From Aurantimonas marianensis (lineage in GTDB: Bacteria; Pseudomonadota; Alphaproteobacteria; Rhizobiales; Rhizobiaceae), in the NCBI RefSeq assembly GCF_024195285.1, contig NZ_JALHBS010000115.1:1-56487 (forward strand): DNA of 56,487 nucleotides. The letters run 5' to 3'. Positions 35,000-43,959 of the stretch are shown here, in pieces; within the stretch, counting starts at the first letter, position 1; each line of letters begins with the position of its first letter. Both the position numbers and the translations under genes were made by a program. The notes below the pieces were generated by a model, which saw only the letters and a list, made by a program, of their open reading frames with translations, was not told where the DNA came from and ran no database searches.

Positions 35000-36352
35000 A
35001 TGAGCAAACGCGCCAAACTCGTTTCCCCTTTCGTGGGCCGTCGGACCGCCGGAGCGATCCCGGACCGGGTGCAGGAGGTCATCGCGGAGTTCGAGGCCGA
35101 CAGCGAACGCCTGATCGGGTGGGTGCAGTTCGGCATCGGTGTTTTCATCACGCTCCTCTATTTCATCTCTCCGCGTCCGAGCGACGCGCTGATGCAACAG
35201 CCGGTGCCGGTCAGCCTGGCGATCTATCTCGCCTTCACCGCGCTGCGCCTGTTCCTGTCCTATCGGATCCGGTTGCCCGGCTGGTTTCTGGTCATCTCGA
35301 TGCTGGTCGACATCGCGCTGCTGTACGGGCTTATCTGGTATTTTCACATCCAGTACGGCCAAAGCGCCGGCTTCTCCCTGCAGGCGCCCACGGTGATGTA
35401 CGTCTTCATCTTCATCGCCATCCGCGCGTTGCGATTCGATCCGATCTGGGTGATCTCGATCGGCGCCATCGCCGCCCTCGGTTGGGTCGGCATGACGTTC
35501 TACGCCATAGACGCGGCGGGCATGCAGGCGATCACCCGCAGTTTCGTCGAGTATATCCAAAGCGATCGCATCCTGGTCGGCGCGGAAATCGACAAGATCG
35601 TCGCGATCCTCGTCCTGACCATCGTTCTGGCGCTGGCGCTGGCGCGCGCCAAGCGACTGCTCGCGGCGGCCGTTCTCGAGCATGTGGAACGCGAGGAAAT
35701 CCGCCGCTTTCTTCCCGCCGACGTCGAGCGGGCCATCACCCAATCGCCGGTGGCGGTGGTGGCGGGCGACGCGGAGGAGCGGGACGCGGCGATCATCGTT
35801 CTCGACATTCGCGGGTTCACCAAATTCGTCGAGGCCAGCGAACCGAAGCGGGTGGTCGAAGCCCTGGTCGGCCTGCACGCGCTGATCGTTCCGATCATCC
35901 AGCGCCATGGCGGGATCGTCGACAAATATCTCGGCGACGGCCTGCTCGCGACCTTTGGGGCGACCTCCCACTCGCAGACGGCGGCGGCCGACGCGCTGCG
36001 CGCGCTCACGGAGATCATGGAGGTGTCGGCACACTGGTCGCGTGACATGGCCCAGGAACACGGTGACGGTTCGCTGCGGGTCAACGGCGCGGCCACCGCC
36101 GGCCCGGTGGTCTTCGCCGCGCTCGGCGACGAATTCCGGCTGGAATACACCGTCATCGGCGATGCCGTGAACCTCGCGGCGAAGCTGGAAAAACACAACA
36201 AGGTCGAGGCAACCTCCGCCCTGACCACCCAGGCGACATACGACCTGGCACGGATTCAGGGCTTTCCTGCTACAGAGAAGGCGACGCCACGCAGGAATTG
36301 CCAAGTCGCAGGCGTCGAAAAGCCGACAGACCTCGTTGTCCTCGCTGCTTGA
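35000..36352 (+). CDS. Membrane-anchored class III adenylate/guanylate cyclase
   Basis: This 450-residue protein has an N-terminal membrane domain of about six helices (residues 40-220) followed by a class III cyclase domain. Key residues are Asp269 (VLDIRGFT), Lys309 and Asp313 (DKYLGDG), Glu382 (LEYTVIG) and Asn391 (DAVNLAAK). The usual transition-state arginine is Lys395. Most of the active site is thus intact, unlike the GAF-linked cyclase at 23866. ATG 35000 was chosen because the sequence before it is antisense to a glycosyltransferase. It may supply the nucleotide sensed by the protein at 25948-26421. Confidence 0.85.
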   Translation: MSKRAKLVSPFVGRRTAGAIPDRVQEVIAEFEADSERLIGWVQFGIGVFITLLYFISPRPSDALMQQPVPVSLAIYLAFTALRLFLSYRIRLPGWFLVISMLVDIALLYGLIWYFHIQYGQSAGFSLQAPTVMYVFIFIAIRALRFDPIWVISIGAIAALGWVGMTFYAIDAAGMQAITRSFVEYIQSDRILVGAEIDKIVAILVLTIVLALALARAKRLLAAAVLEHVEREEIRRFLPADVERAITQSPVAVVAGDAEERDAAIIVLDIRGFTKFVEASEPKRVVEALVGLHALIVPIIQRHGGIVDKYLGDGLLATFGATSHSQTAAADALRALTEIMEVSAHWSRDMAQEHGDGSLRVNGAATAGPVVFAALGDEFRLEYTVIGDAVNLAAKLEKHNKVEATSALTTQATYDLARIQGFPATEKATPRRNCQVAGVEKPTDLVVLAA

Positions 36353-36365
36353 ACGAGGCAGCCGG

Positions 36366-37217
36366 TCAGGGCAGCTTCTGATCGAGCAGGATCACTTCGG
36401 AATAGAGATGGTCGATGTCACGGCCCCCGAGATCCGGCGAGCGGAACCAGCGGGGCAGGACGATCCGCTCGATGGTTCCAGGATCGTCCGCCGCCGCCAT
36501 CCAGCGCGAATCCACCGCCAGCACACCCCTCTCGCCGGTCACGATCGCGTTGGCGATGGCCTGCGCGTTTGCCGAGAGAAAGGCCGGATCGCTGGCGTGC
36601 AAGATCTCGTGATAGGCGATGGCGTCGCCCTTCAGCTTGCGCTGCCAGACCAGCCACACGTCGCCGATGATCGCCTGATGCACATCGAAACCGGCATGAT
36701 GGGCGAACATCATCCGCTGGGGCGGCGTCAGCCGTGTGCTGATCGCCACCAGATCGTGGACACAGGGCAGCGGCGCGGCGCGCGGCCGCGCAACGGGCCG
36801 GAACAGGCTGCGGGTATCGTCGAGAACCTCGAAACCCAGCGCGCGGATCTTGCGGCCGGTTGCCCGCCGGGCGGTCATCGTATGATAGGTCACGTCCGGC
36901 CTGGCCATACCGGCCTGGAGCAAGGCATCGCCGGTGCCACCCCCGCGATAATCGGCAAGCAGATACCAGGAGGAAAGATCGCAGAAGCGACGGGTTCGTC
37001 CGGCAATGTCCCGGTCGCTGTAGATGGTCGCCATGAAGCCGACGACGACGCCGCGATCCTCGACCAGCCAGCCCCGCTCGACCCCCTCCGGTCGCCAGGG
37101 ATAGTCGAGAAGCAGCCGCCAGCGGTCGCGTGCAATCTTCGCGTTCATGTGGCCGTGCAAAAGCTCCACCACGGGCGCGATATCCGCCTCGTCGGCGGGC
37201 CGGACGACGACGCTCAT
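36366..37217 (-). CDS. GNAT-type acyltransferase-like protein
   Basis: This 283-residue protein opens with a GNAT-like fold (VVVRPADEADIAPVVELLHG, in parts) and the acetyl-CoA region LLADYRGGGTGDALLQAG near residue 90. The C-terminal half of about 130 residues is not recognised. The ATG at 37217 overlaps the deacetylase stop by four bases (ATGA). Coupling to a polysaccharide deacetylase suggests acylation or deacylation of an amino sugar, but this is inference. Confidence 0.65.
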   Translation of the reverse strand: MSVVVRPADEADIAPVVELLHGHMNAKIARDRWRLLLDYPWRPEGVERGWLVEDRGVVVGFMATIYSDRDIAGRTRRFCDLSSWYLLADYRGGGTGDALLQAGMARPDVTYHTMTARRATGRKIRALGFEVLDDTRSLFRPVARPRAAPLPCVHDLVAISTRLTPPQRMMFAHHAGFDVHQAIIGDVWLVWQRKLKGDAIAYHEILHASDPAFLSANAQAIANAIVTGERGVLAVDSRWMAAADDPGTIERIVLPRWFRSPDLGGRDIDHLYSEVILLDQKLP

Positions 37218-38002
37218 CGTGATGTCGCCTTGGCGCCGGACCCGGCGTTTGCGAAGAGTAGGCCTATCCCGGTCCAACGCACCGCCGGGTGCGCCGCCAG
37301 CAGGCCCAGGATCTCGTCGAGAAACGCCCAGGTCTCGGCATCGTGATCGAGATGGTGGGTCAGAAGGCCGAAGGGCTCGTCGGGGTCGACCCGCCCGTAG
37401 CGGCGGTCGGCCAGTCGCTCCGCGCAGAGCCGAAGCAGTTTTTCGCGCCCGGCGAAACGCGCGCCGCCCTTCCAGGTGAGAAGGTCGAGATGGGCGTTGA
37501 CCGCGACCACGCCCCCGGCGGCGCGGGCCGCCGAGCGCGGACCGAACACTGAAAGACCGATGAAATCATAGGCGGGTAGCGCTTCCTCGATCCGAGGCTC
37601 GATCCGATTCCAGGGCGGCACCATGACCGGGCGAAATCGCGGCCCGAAAGCAGCGGCCAAGCGCGCGCGGCCGGCGGCGAGTTCATCAAGGACGGCGGTG
37701 ACCGGCCGGTCGCCACCGCATTCCACCGCGCGCTCGCCTGCTGTCGCATGGTTTTGGTGCGCGAAGCCATGCTGCAGCACGGTGACCAGCGGGTCGGACA
37801 CAGCCGGAACCAGCGCATCGGACATGGGCGAAGGAACTACCGCCAGGGCGAGCGGCGCGCGATGACGGCGGGCCGCCGCGACAAGCCGTGCGAGCGCCGG
37901 AGTAGGCTGTGTCGCATCGTCGTCGCGCCACCACAGGTCAACGGTCCGGCCGTCGGCCGTCCACTGGTCCAATTCGCGTAAGAGATGGTCGACGCCCTGC
38001 AT
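37214..38002 (-). CDS. Polysaccharide deacetylase-like protein (WWRDDD type), second copy
   Basis: This 262-residue paralog of the protein at 17506-18315 carries the same altered NodB-like motifs: LWWRDDDATQ, VLQHGFAHQNHATAG, MVPPWNRIEP and LTHHLDHDAE. ATG 38002 is preferred; an upstream TTG at 38038 would add 12 residues. It is coupled to the GNAT-like gene and lies at the other end of the glycan locus. Two copies beside two sets of glycosyltransferases suggest that both modify glycans made here. Confidence 0.78.
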   Translation of the reverse strand: MQGVDHLLRELDQWTADGRTVDLWWRDDDATQPTPALARLVAAARRHRAPLALAVVPSPMSDALVPAVSDPLVTVLQHGFAHQNHATAGERAVECGGDRPVTAVLDELAAGRARLAAAFGPRFRPVMVPPWNRIEPRIEEALPAYDFIGLSVFGPRSAARAAGGVVAVNAHLDLLTWKGGARFAGREKLLRLCAERLADRRYGRVDPDEPFGLLTHHLDHDAETWAFLDEILGLLAAHPAVRWTGIGLLFANAGSGAKATSR

Positions 38003-38077
38003 TACCGATGCTTTAGCCGGGCCGGACACGGCGGGCAATTCGGCGGGGCGATTGGCGCTGGCCGGATGCCGAGCGCG

Positions 38078-38254
38078 TCAGAATTTCTCCTCTTCTTCCG
38101 CGTCCTGTTCCTCGATCGGGATGTCCTTGCCGATCAGACGCTCCCCGTCCTTCTTGCCGCGAAAGGCATTGTCGGTCCGCTCCACGGCATTGCCGAGGAC
38201 GTCACCATCGGTGCCGGGCGCTTGCGGCACTTGGGTGTTTTTGGGGTCCGGCAT
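38078..38254 (-). CDS. Small acidic hypothetical protein
   Basis: A 58-codon gene read from ATG 38254, with GAGGAG upstream at good spacing, to TGA 38078. The product begins MPDPKNTQVPQAPGTDGD, is rich in charged residues and ends in a strongly acidic tail (EEQDAEEEEKF). It has no hydrophobic segment. I do not recognise it. The clear ribosome site and codon use like its neighbours support a real gene. It lies upstream of the deacetylase on the same strand, 75 bases away. Confidence 0.6.
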   Translation of the reverse strand: MPDPKNTQVPQAPGTDGDVLGNAVERTDNAFRGKKDGERLIGKDIPIEEQDAEEEEKF

Positions 38255-38573
38255 CGTTGTTCTCCTCGGTTCCTTGGCGCGGAAACCTGAATACTACCCG
38301 ATCTGTTCCCTCTGGAAGCCCGATCGGCCTTGACGAGGCGGCTTTGGGCAGTTCGCTCATGACGACGAAAGCGCCCGACCCCGAGAGGAACGGACGCTCT
38401 GAACAACAGCTTGATGCGGAGAAATCTGATGGCGGCTCGGGCGCCGCCGTAACATCGGGAGGGAGGCATCCTGTTCCCCCTTCCCCCTCGTATTCCGACG
38501 GACCCCTACTTCCGTCAACCCCAGACCTATGCGGCCCTCATGCAGCGCTCGGTCGTGCCGGCGCGCCATCGCG
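38255..38573. other. 319-bp intergenic region
   Basis: The region lies between the small acidic gene and the end of the RlpA gene, both on the minus strand. It should contain the promoter of the small gene. A plus-strand frame starting at 38359 has a plausible opening but runs antisense into rlpA and shows no family features, so it was not called. Confidence 0.4.
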
Positions 38574-38966
38574 TCAGATGATGTCGAGGCTGACCCGTGC
38601 GGTTCCGGACTGGATCATGCCGATCTTCGAGGCGGCTGCCCTGGACAGGTCGATGACCCGACCGCCGGCATAGGGACCGCGATCGTTGATACGCACGACG
38701 ACGGACTTGCCGTTGCGCTGGTTCGTGACCCGGACCTTGGTGCCGAAAGGCAGCGTCTTGTGCGCCGCCGTCATCGAGTTCATGTTGAATTTTTCGCCGT
38801 TGGCGGTGGTGCGGCCGTGAAAGCGTTTGCCGTAATAGGAGGCCGCACCCGAAGCGGCTTTATGGGCACCATGCGCGGCGACCGGCGCGACGCTGACGGT
38901 GTATCCGGTAACCAGCGTGCTGGCGAAGAGCGCGGCGGCGAGCGCGGCCTTGGGCAGAAGCTTCAT
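38574..38966 (-). CDS. RlpA-like double-psi beta-barrel wall protein
   Basis: This 130-residue secreted protein has a signal peptide (hydrophobic residues 5-30). One RlpA/DPBB domain follows, with [32 protein letters not shown] and [16 protein letters not shown], the signature of septal-ring lytic transglycosylases. The protein is short and lacks the SPOR domain found in full-length RlpA. It probably acts on denuded peptidoglycan strands in the periplasm. Confidence 0.88.
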   Translation of the reverse strand: MKLLPKAALAAALFASTLVTGYTVSVAPVAAHGAHKAASGAASYYGKRFHGRTTANGEKFNMNSMTAAHKTLPFGTKVRVTNQRNGKSVVVRINDRGPYAGGRVIDLSRAAASKIGMIQSGTARVSLDII

Positions 38967-39027
38967 GACAAGTCCTAATATTGCGTTGCGACATTCGCGA
39001 CGCCGGCCTTGTCGATAATTGCTGTGA

Positions 39028-39062
39028 CGAAAAATTGAGCGGACCCCGGCAGCAATGGGGTC
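39028..39062 (-). terminator. Hairpin with T-tract after the PhoD-like gene
   Basis: On the minus strand GACCCC and GGGGTC (plus coordinates 39042-39047 and 39057-39062) form a 6-bp stem. AATTTTTC follows a few bases later, and the PhoD-like gene ends upstream at 39217. The distance of about 155 bases from the stop codon and the gap before the T-tract make this only a moderate candidate. Confidence 0.35.
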
Positions 39063-39063
39063 A

Positions 39064-39086
39064 TTCCGTGATCACGGAACTTTTTT
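39064..39086 (+). promoter_or_regulatory. 16-bp perfect palindrome followed by six T
   Basis: TTCCGTGATCACGGAA at 39064-39079 is fully self-complementary and is followed on the plus strand by C and TTTTTT (39081-39086). It lies upstream of rlpA, which is transcribed leftward. It may be an operator for that gene or an intrinsic terminator for a plus-strand transcript, although no plus-strand gene ends here. Confidence 0.4.
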
Positions 39087-39216
39087 CGATTTGACCGCAA
39101 CCCCCGGTCAACGCTGAGACAGCTCGGGGGATCGGCCTCATGAATGTGGCAATGACGGCCCGAACCGGTCACATTCGGCGCCGATTCCGCGCCGGATCGC
39201 CACCGGCTGTCGCCTT

Positions 39217-40680
39217 TCAAAGCGAAAGCATCGGCGTGCGGCCGCTGTCTTCGAGCTCCCATTGCGCCGTCCAAGCATATTCGGCGCGCGACAGGACCAG
39301 GTAATTCCGCTCGCCGGTATAGATCGCGCGCTTCGACGGCAGCGGCCGAAGACGGATTTTACGTTTCCGCAGCGGGCTTTCGCCGACACGCGCCAGGAGC
39401 CCGAGCATGCGGGGGTAAAATTCGCGCGGCGCCGGATGCGAGATCCCGGATGCGACGAGCTGGTGCAGGGTCGAACCGTCCTTCAGCCGCATTTCGCCAC
39501 GGGTCGCGAGGTGGATTTCGCCCGACACCACGGTGACGTCGCCGCGATGGGCTTCGTGGCGTTCGGCGATGAGGCGCAGGAAGCGCTTCCATTCCTCCCG
39601 GTGGGCGCGGCTTTGCCACTGATCGCGCAGATCGTCCTCCAGCGCGCGAATCCTCGGCACGATGTCGGCGACCGCCTCCACCCAGCTGAGCCGTGGTCCC
39701 AACGCCGGAACGCTCGACATCAACAGGATGCGCTCGCCATCGGGCGTCGCGCCCATCGCACGTTGGAACCCGGACCAGCCGGCGTCACCCATCACCCGGT
39801 CGGGGCGCCGTTCGCTCCGGAGATCGGGGGCGAGGATGGACAGGCCCGGATAGCGCACGGCGACCCCCAGCGTCCGTCCGCTTCTATCGAACGCGATGTC
39901 GGGCATGGCACCATCATGCGCCGCGAGCTGGAACAGGAGAAACATCTCCCGCGCCACCTCGAACAGGCCGCGCCCGACCGGACTGTCAAGCAGCGGCTCG
40001 GGGTGACTGCCCCAGCCGTCGAAAATGTCGTGATCGTCCCACATCATCACCGATGGAATGCGTGCCGCCAACCTCCGCATCGCCGGCCGGGCGAAGGTGG
40101 TCAGATAGCGACGGAAATAAAAACGCCGGACGGCCTCGCGCGCGTCGTCGGTGAAGGCAATGTCCGCCCGCTGCCGCTTTGGCCGTTCGGACCAGCGCCG
40201 AACCACCTCGTGCGCTTCCAGCACATCGTCGGCATAGAGTTGATCGCCGCCCTGCAACATCAACGCGAAGGGCGCGCGCGCATGTTCTTCGACGAGGCGG
40301 CTCCACATCGCGTCGCGCTCGCCGACGTCGCGATCCAGATCGCCGTTCTCCTGGCCGTTGCATGAGACATAGGCGATCCGAACGCTCGGCTCGTCGGGCG
40401 GAGCGATCTCGAACCGCTCGCCGCCCAGTCGGTAGGATGTCGGCTGGCCCGCCGGCAAGGAGAAATCGTAGCGCCAGACCACGACGCCGCAAAGTGTGGC
40501 GATCCGCCGGGCTTTTATTGCCGCGCCCTCTTCGCCAACGTTCAGCGACGGCGGCTCGTGACTCTCTGGCCGCACGACGAGGGCGGCCAGACGGTTGCGA
40601 TGACCATCGCCGCCGCGCGCATAGAGAATCGGCCCGATCCGGTCGATGGCCGGATCATCCTTGCTCTGTTCAACGATCAT
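39217..40680 (-). CDS. PhoD-like metallophosphatase
   Basis: This 487-residue protein is of the PhoD-like phosphatase group. Metal-site motifs are visible: AYVSCNGQE, LMLQGGDQLYAD, VMMWDDHDIFDGWG and VVSGEIHLATR. There is no signal peptide, so it may act in the cytoplasm, unlike classic secreted PhoD with its Tat signal. It is related to the large cytoplasmic DUF7800-type alkaline phosphatase D proteins of alphaproteobacteria. The substrate is unknown; phosphodiesters are typical for the family. Confidence 0.82.
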   Translation of the reverse strand: MIVEQSKDDPAIDRIGPILYARGGDGHRNRLAALVVRPESHEPPSLNVGEEGAAIKARRIATLCGVVVWRYDFSLPAGQPTSYRLGGERFEIAPPDEPSVRIAYVSCNGQENGDLDRDVGERDAMWSRLVEEHARAPFALMLQGGDQLYADDVLEAHEVVRRWSERPKRQRADIAFTDDAREAVRRFYFRRYLTTFARPAMRRLAARIPSVMMWDDHDIFDGWGSHPEPLLDSPVGRGLFEVAREMFLLFQLAAHDGAMPDIAFDRSGRTLGVAVRYPGLSILAPDLRSERRPDRVMGDAGWSGFQRAMGATPDGERILLMSSVPALGPRLSWVEAVADIVPRIRALEDDLRDQWQSRAHREEWKRFLRLIAERHEAHRGDVTVVSGEIHLATRGEMRLKDGSTLHQLVASGISHPAPREFYPRMLGLLARVGESPLRKRKIRLRPLPSKRAIYTGERNYLVLSRAEYAWTAQWELEDSGRTPMLSL

Positions 40681-40762
40681 CGATCCCTGCCCGGATTGTC
40701 GTCAAACGCCCGCGCATCTGCCGCTCGGGAGAGCGGCGGCGGCGTTGCGTCCGGATATAGGT

Positions 40763-41623
40763 CTATTGGGCGAGGGTTCCGCCCACTGCGGACGCCGGCT
40801 CGTTCGCGGCCGCGAGAGAGGTCTCAGTCGCGGACTTGGCCGAGACACCCCGCACTGCGTCCTCGTTCGATAACCTTGCCGACTTCCCTTGCGGGACAGC
40901 GGCGGCGGCGGCCGCCTGCGCCTCGGCCGGCTCTGGGGTGGGATGTTCGGCGGTCAAGCCCTGCCAGAGCGCCAGAAACTGACTGTCTTCCGGCGTTCGC
41001 GCCTCTTCCTCTGCGACCGCGGCCACTTGCGTCCCCGCGTCCATCTTCGGCGTCGGGTTCCGCCGAATCCGGTCGATGGCTCCGGAGGCGCCCGCGCCGC
41101 GGATTTCCGCCTGGGAGGCCATCCTCACGTCGGGACGACGCCGGCGCGATACCTTTTCGTAAAACGCGTTGCCGCCGGCAATCGCCTTATAGTTCATGTT
41201 GTTATAGGGAAAACTCAGCCCGGCCGTATGAAAGAACTTGGCGTTCTCGACGCCGCCGTGCCGCTTGCCGGAGAGAACCTCGGCGGCCGTCTGCATGGCG
41301 AGTTCCTTGCCGGCGCCCATCTGCCGGGTCATCACCCCGGGGGCGAATTGGCGCGGCTGGCCGACGACGGCGCAGACATCACCGGGATAGCGATCCGACT
41401 CCACCCGGTTCATCACCACGGTGCCGACCGCCAGCATCCCATCAGGACTGGAGCGGTTGGATTCGAAATACATCGCCCGCGCCAGACACTCCTGGCTTGG
41501 CCCGTAGCTCATCGGCTTGATCACATCCTCGATTTCCGGCGTTCCCACGCAGGCGGCGAGAACGAAGGGTAGCAGGATGGCGGACACGCTCGCGGGGCGG
41601 CGGAAAGATCGGATGCTCGTCAT
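40763..41623 (-). CDS. SleB-type cell wall hydrolase, lipoprotein
   Basis: This 286-residue protein has a lipobox (FVLAAC, Cys at about 25), so it is probably lipid-anchored. It carries a SleB/hydrolase_2 domain with ECLARAMYFESNRSSPDGM, GTVVMNRVESDRYPGDVC and FAPGVMTRQM. The catalytic Glu is in YFESN. The C-terminal 120 residues are low-complexity and Ala/Pro-rich. It is likely a peptidoglycan amidase or transglycosylase used in growth or division. Confidence 0.85.
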   Translation of the reverse strand: MTSIRSFRRPASVSAILLPFVLAACVGTPEIEDVIKPMSYGPSQECLARAMYFESNRSSPDGMLAVGTVVMNRVESDRYPGDVCAVVGQPRQFAPGVMTRQMGAGKELAMQTAAEVLSGKRHGGVENAKFFHTAGLSFPYNNMNYKAIAGGNAFYEKVSRRRRPDVRMASQAEIRGAGASGAIDRIRRNPTPKMDAGTQVAAVAEEEARTPEDSQFLALWQGLTAEHPTPEPAEAQAAAAAAVPQGKSARLSNEDAVRGVSAKSATETSLAAANEPASAVGGTLAQ

Positions 41624-41762
41624 CCCGCATCCGTGATGGGAGAAAATGTCCGGAAATTGGGCCGGCGGCGCGTTGACGCCCGATCGCGCTCGTTTTCACC
41701 GCCGGTGTGGCAGAGTCGCCGCATAGGTCTCGCTCCCCCGAAGCGAAACACGGCCCCCGCGA

Positions 41763-42542
41763 TCAGACGCGGCGCTCGACCATCATCTTCTTGATTTCGG
41801 CGATCGCCTTGGCTGGGTTCAGCCCTTTCGGACAGGTCTGGGTGCAGTTCATGATCGTGTGGCACCGATACAGCTTGAACGGATCCTCCAGATCGTCGAG
41901 CCGCTCGCCGGTCGCCTCGTCGCGGGAATCGATCAGCCAGCGATAGGCCTGTAGCAGAACAGCCGGTCCGAGATAGCGCTCGCCGTTCCACCAATAGGAA
42001 GGGCACGAGGTCTGGCAGCAGAAGCACAGGATGCACTCATAGAGACCGTCGAGCTTCTCGCGATCCGCATGGCTCTGGCGCCACTCCTTCTCGGGCTCCG
42101 GCGTCTCGGTCTTCAGCCAGGGCTCGATCGAGCGAAGCTGGGCGTAGGGCACCGTCAGATCCGGGATCAGATCCTTGACCACCGGCATGTGCGGCAGCGG
42201 ATAGACCTTCACCGGTCCGGCGATCTCGTCCATCCCCTTGGTGCAGGCGAGCGTGTTCGAGCCATCGATGTTCATGGCGCAGGAACCGCAGATGCCTTCG
42301 CGGCAGGAGCGGCGCAGCGTCAGGGTGGAATCGACCCGGTTCTTGATCCACAGCAGCGCGTCGAGGACCATCGGTCCGCAATCGTCGGTATCGACATAGA
42401 AGGTGTCGGTGCGCGGATTGGCCCCGTCATCCGGCGACCAGCGGTAGATCTTGAATTCGCGGACGTTCGCCGCCCCTGCCGGTTTGTCCCAGACCTTGCC
42501 CTCGTTGATCGTGGAGTTCTTCGGAAGGGCGAGTTCGACCAT
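41763..42542 (-). CDS. sdhB: Succinate dehydrogenase iron-sulfur subunit
   Basis: This 259-residue protein has the three cluster motifs of Sdh[22 protein letters not shown] (in parts) for the 2Fe-2S cluster, [15 protein letters not shown] for 4Fe-4S, and [17 protein letters not shown] for 3Fe-4S. It carries electrons from SdhA to ubiquinone at the SdhCD membrane anchor in complex II. It is unusual in lying 2.6 kb downstream of sdhA, after an App1-like gene, a hypothetical gene and a vapD relic. Confidence 0.97.
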   Translation of the reverse strand: MVELALPKNSTINEGKVWDKPAGAANVREFKIYRWSPDDGANPRTDTFYVDTDDCGPMVLDALLWIKNRVDSTLTLRRSCREGICGSCAMNIDGSNTLACTKGMDEIAGPVKVYPLPHMPVVKDLIPDLTVPYAQLRSIEPWLKTETPEPEKEWRQSHADREKLDGLYECILCFCCQTSCPSYWWNGERYLGPAVLLQAYRWLIDSRDEATGERLDDLEDPFKLYRCHTIMNCTQTCPKGLNPAKAIAEIKKMMVERRV

Positions 42543-42687
42543 GATGCTTTATCCGGTGCCGGTTGGATTGGCCGCAACATAAAGCGTGCGCTGCAAAACA
42601 CCAGAGACGAAACAGCGCGGTCGCGGCTCGAATCGTTTGAATGTCCGGGTTTTACGGTTTTATTCCAGCCCTGGGCGCTCAACCGAC

Positions 42688-43860
42688 TTATGATCGGGAG
42701 GTTTCCTGAGAATCGCCCGCGCTGTCCTCGCTATCCCCCTCCTCACGCCGCCGCTGCTCGATGGCGGCGCGAACCTCGCCAATGACCGAGGATCGCGCCA
42801 AGCCGGCTTCCGCGGCCTGGTGCGCCGCCGTTTCCAGTGTCGGCGCGACCGTCACGGGGATGCCGGCGCGTTGGAGAGCTAAAACGCCTTCGTCGGCCTC
42901 CTCCGCGAGATGACCGCCCGTCACGTCCCGAATATACACCGCCAGGACGCGCCCCGGATAGCGGCGGGCCGCTTCGGCGTAGATGACGGCGTCGCGCTGA
43001 CCGGAATCGCCGATCAACACGAACGACAATCGTGGATGGGCCGATATGATGCGCTCGATCATTTTCAGCTTGTGGTCGTCGTGGCCGCCCGTCAACCATT
43101 TGGTGGCGTCGAGACCGAAATCCTTCAGAAGCATCGGACCGAGCGGAATGTCGTGCAGCACCATGAAGCGCTCGAACAGATCGAACAGATTCCACGGGCT
43201 GGACGAGACGTAGAAGATCGGATTGGTTTGCGGGCCGGCCTCGCCCTCGGCGAGCGCGCGGTAGAGGTGCGTGACGCCGGGAAAGGCGGTCCGGCTCCGG
43301 GCCGAGTTCGCCGCCACCGTCCGCCAGTGTTTCAGAAAATTCGTGGCACCGGTCTTAACGATGGTGTCGTCGATATCGGAAATCACGCCGAACCGGGCTT
43401 TCGGCGAAACGACACGGATTTCCGCCTTCGCTCCCAGCGGCCGCAAATCGTAATACGGGGCATGGATGAGAATCAGTTCGACAGGGAGCCAAGGGGCCGC
43501 CTCGCTCCGGGCGGGATGTTCGATGGTGAGGTCGAAATATCCCTCCTCGTCGGTCGTCACCTCGCCGGTCACGCCGCCTGCCGAATAGGCAATTCGCGCG
43601 CCCCTGATCTCGTCGGTCTCGTAACGCTTGAGACTGAGCCACACATTGCCGAGGATCGATTCGGTGTGTTCGGCCGAGATTACGCCCTGATCCTCGATGA
43701 CCCGGCCCCGCAGCCACAACCCATCCGGCGTTTGAAACCCACGATAGGCCAGAAGTATCGGCGTTCCCAGAAGGCCGGTCGCCCGCTTCGCATGGAAGCG
43801 GGCTCGATCCCATAGACCTTCGGCACGGTGAACGATCGAGTGAAATTTGTCGTGAGCCAT
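42688..43860 (-). CDS. App1-like phosphatidate phosphatase (DUF2183)
   Basis: This 390-residue protein has the App1 catalytic domain. The HAD-type motif is SDIDDTIVKTGAT (about residues 160-172). FVLIGDSGQRDAVIYAEAARR follows later, with KWLTGGHDDHK between them. In yeast, App1 is a phosphatidate phosphatase; bacterial homologs are mostly untested. No signal peptide or membrane helix is seen. It lies between sdhB and the remaining sdh genes, on the same strand, and is probably not part of complex II. Confidence 0.83.
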   Translation of the reverse strand: MAHDKFHSIVHRAEGLWDRARFHAKRATGLLGTPILLAYRGFQTPDGLWLRGRVIEDQGVISAEHTESILGNVWLSLKRYETDEIRGARIAYSAGGVTGEVTTDEEGYFDLTIEHPARSEAAPWLPVELILIHAPYYDLRPLGAKAEIRVVSPKARFGVISDIDDTIVKTGATNFLKHWRTVAANSARSRTAFPGVTHLYRALAEGEAGPQTNPIFYVSSSPWNLFDLFERFMVLHDIPLGPMLLKDFGLDATKWLTGGHDDHKLKMIERIISAHPRLSFVLIGDSGQRDAVIYAEAARRYPGRVLAVYIRDVTGGHLAEEADEGVLALQRAGIPVTVAPTLETAAHQAAEAGLARSSVIGEVRAAIEQRRREEGDSEDSAGDSQETSRS

Positions 43861-43959
43861 CGGCGGAACGATAGGGCCGCGTCACGGCGCGGCGAGGAAA
43901 AATTTTGCTGGCGGACGACGGGCCGGTCGCTCGGCAACCGGCCAACTCTGTTGCGAGGA

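Noticed and set aside
38359-38673. Plus-strand frame with a plausible opening upstream of rlpA
   Set aside because: It runs antisense into rlpA and has no recognisable domain or ribosome site.
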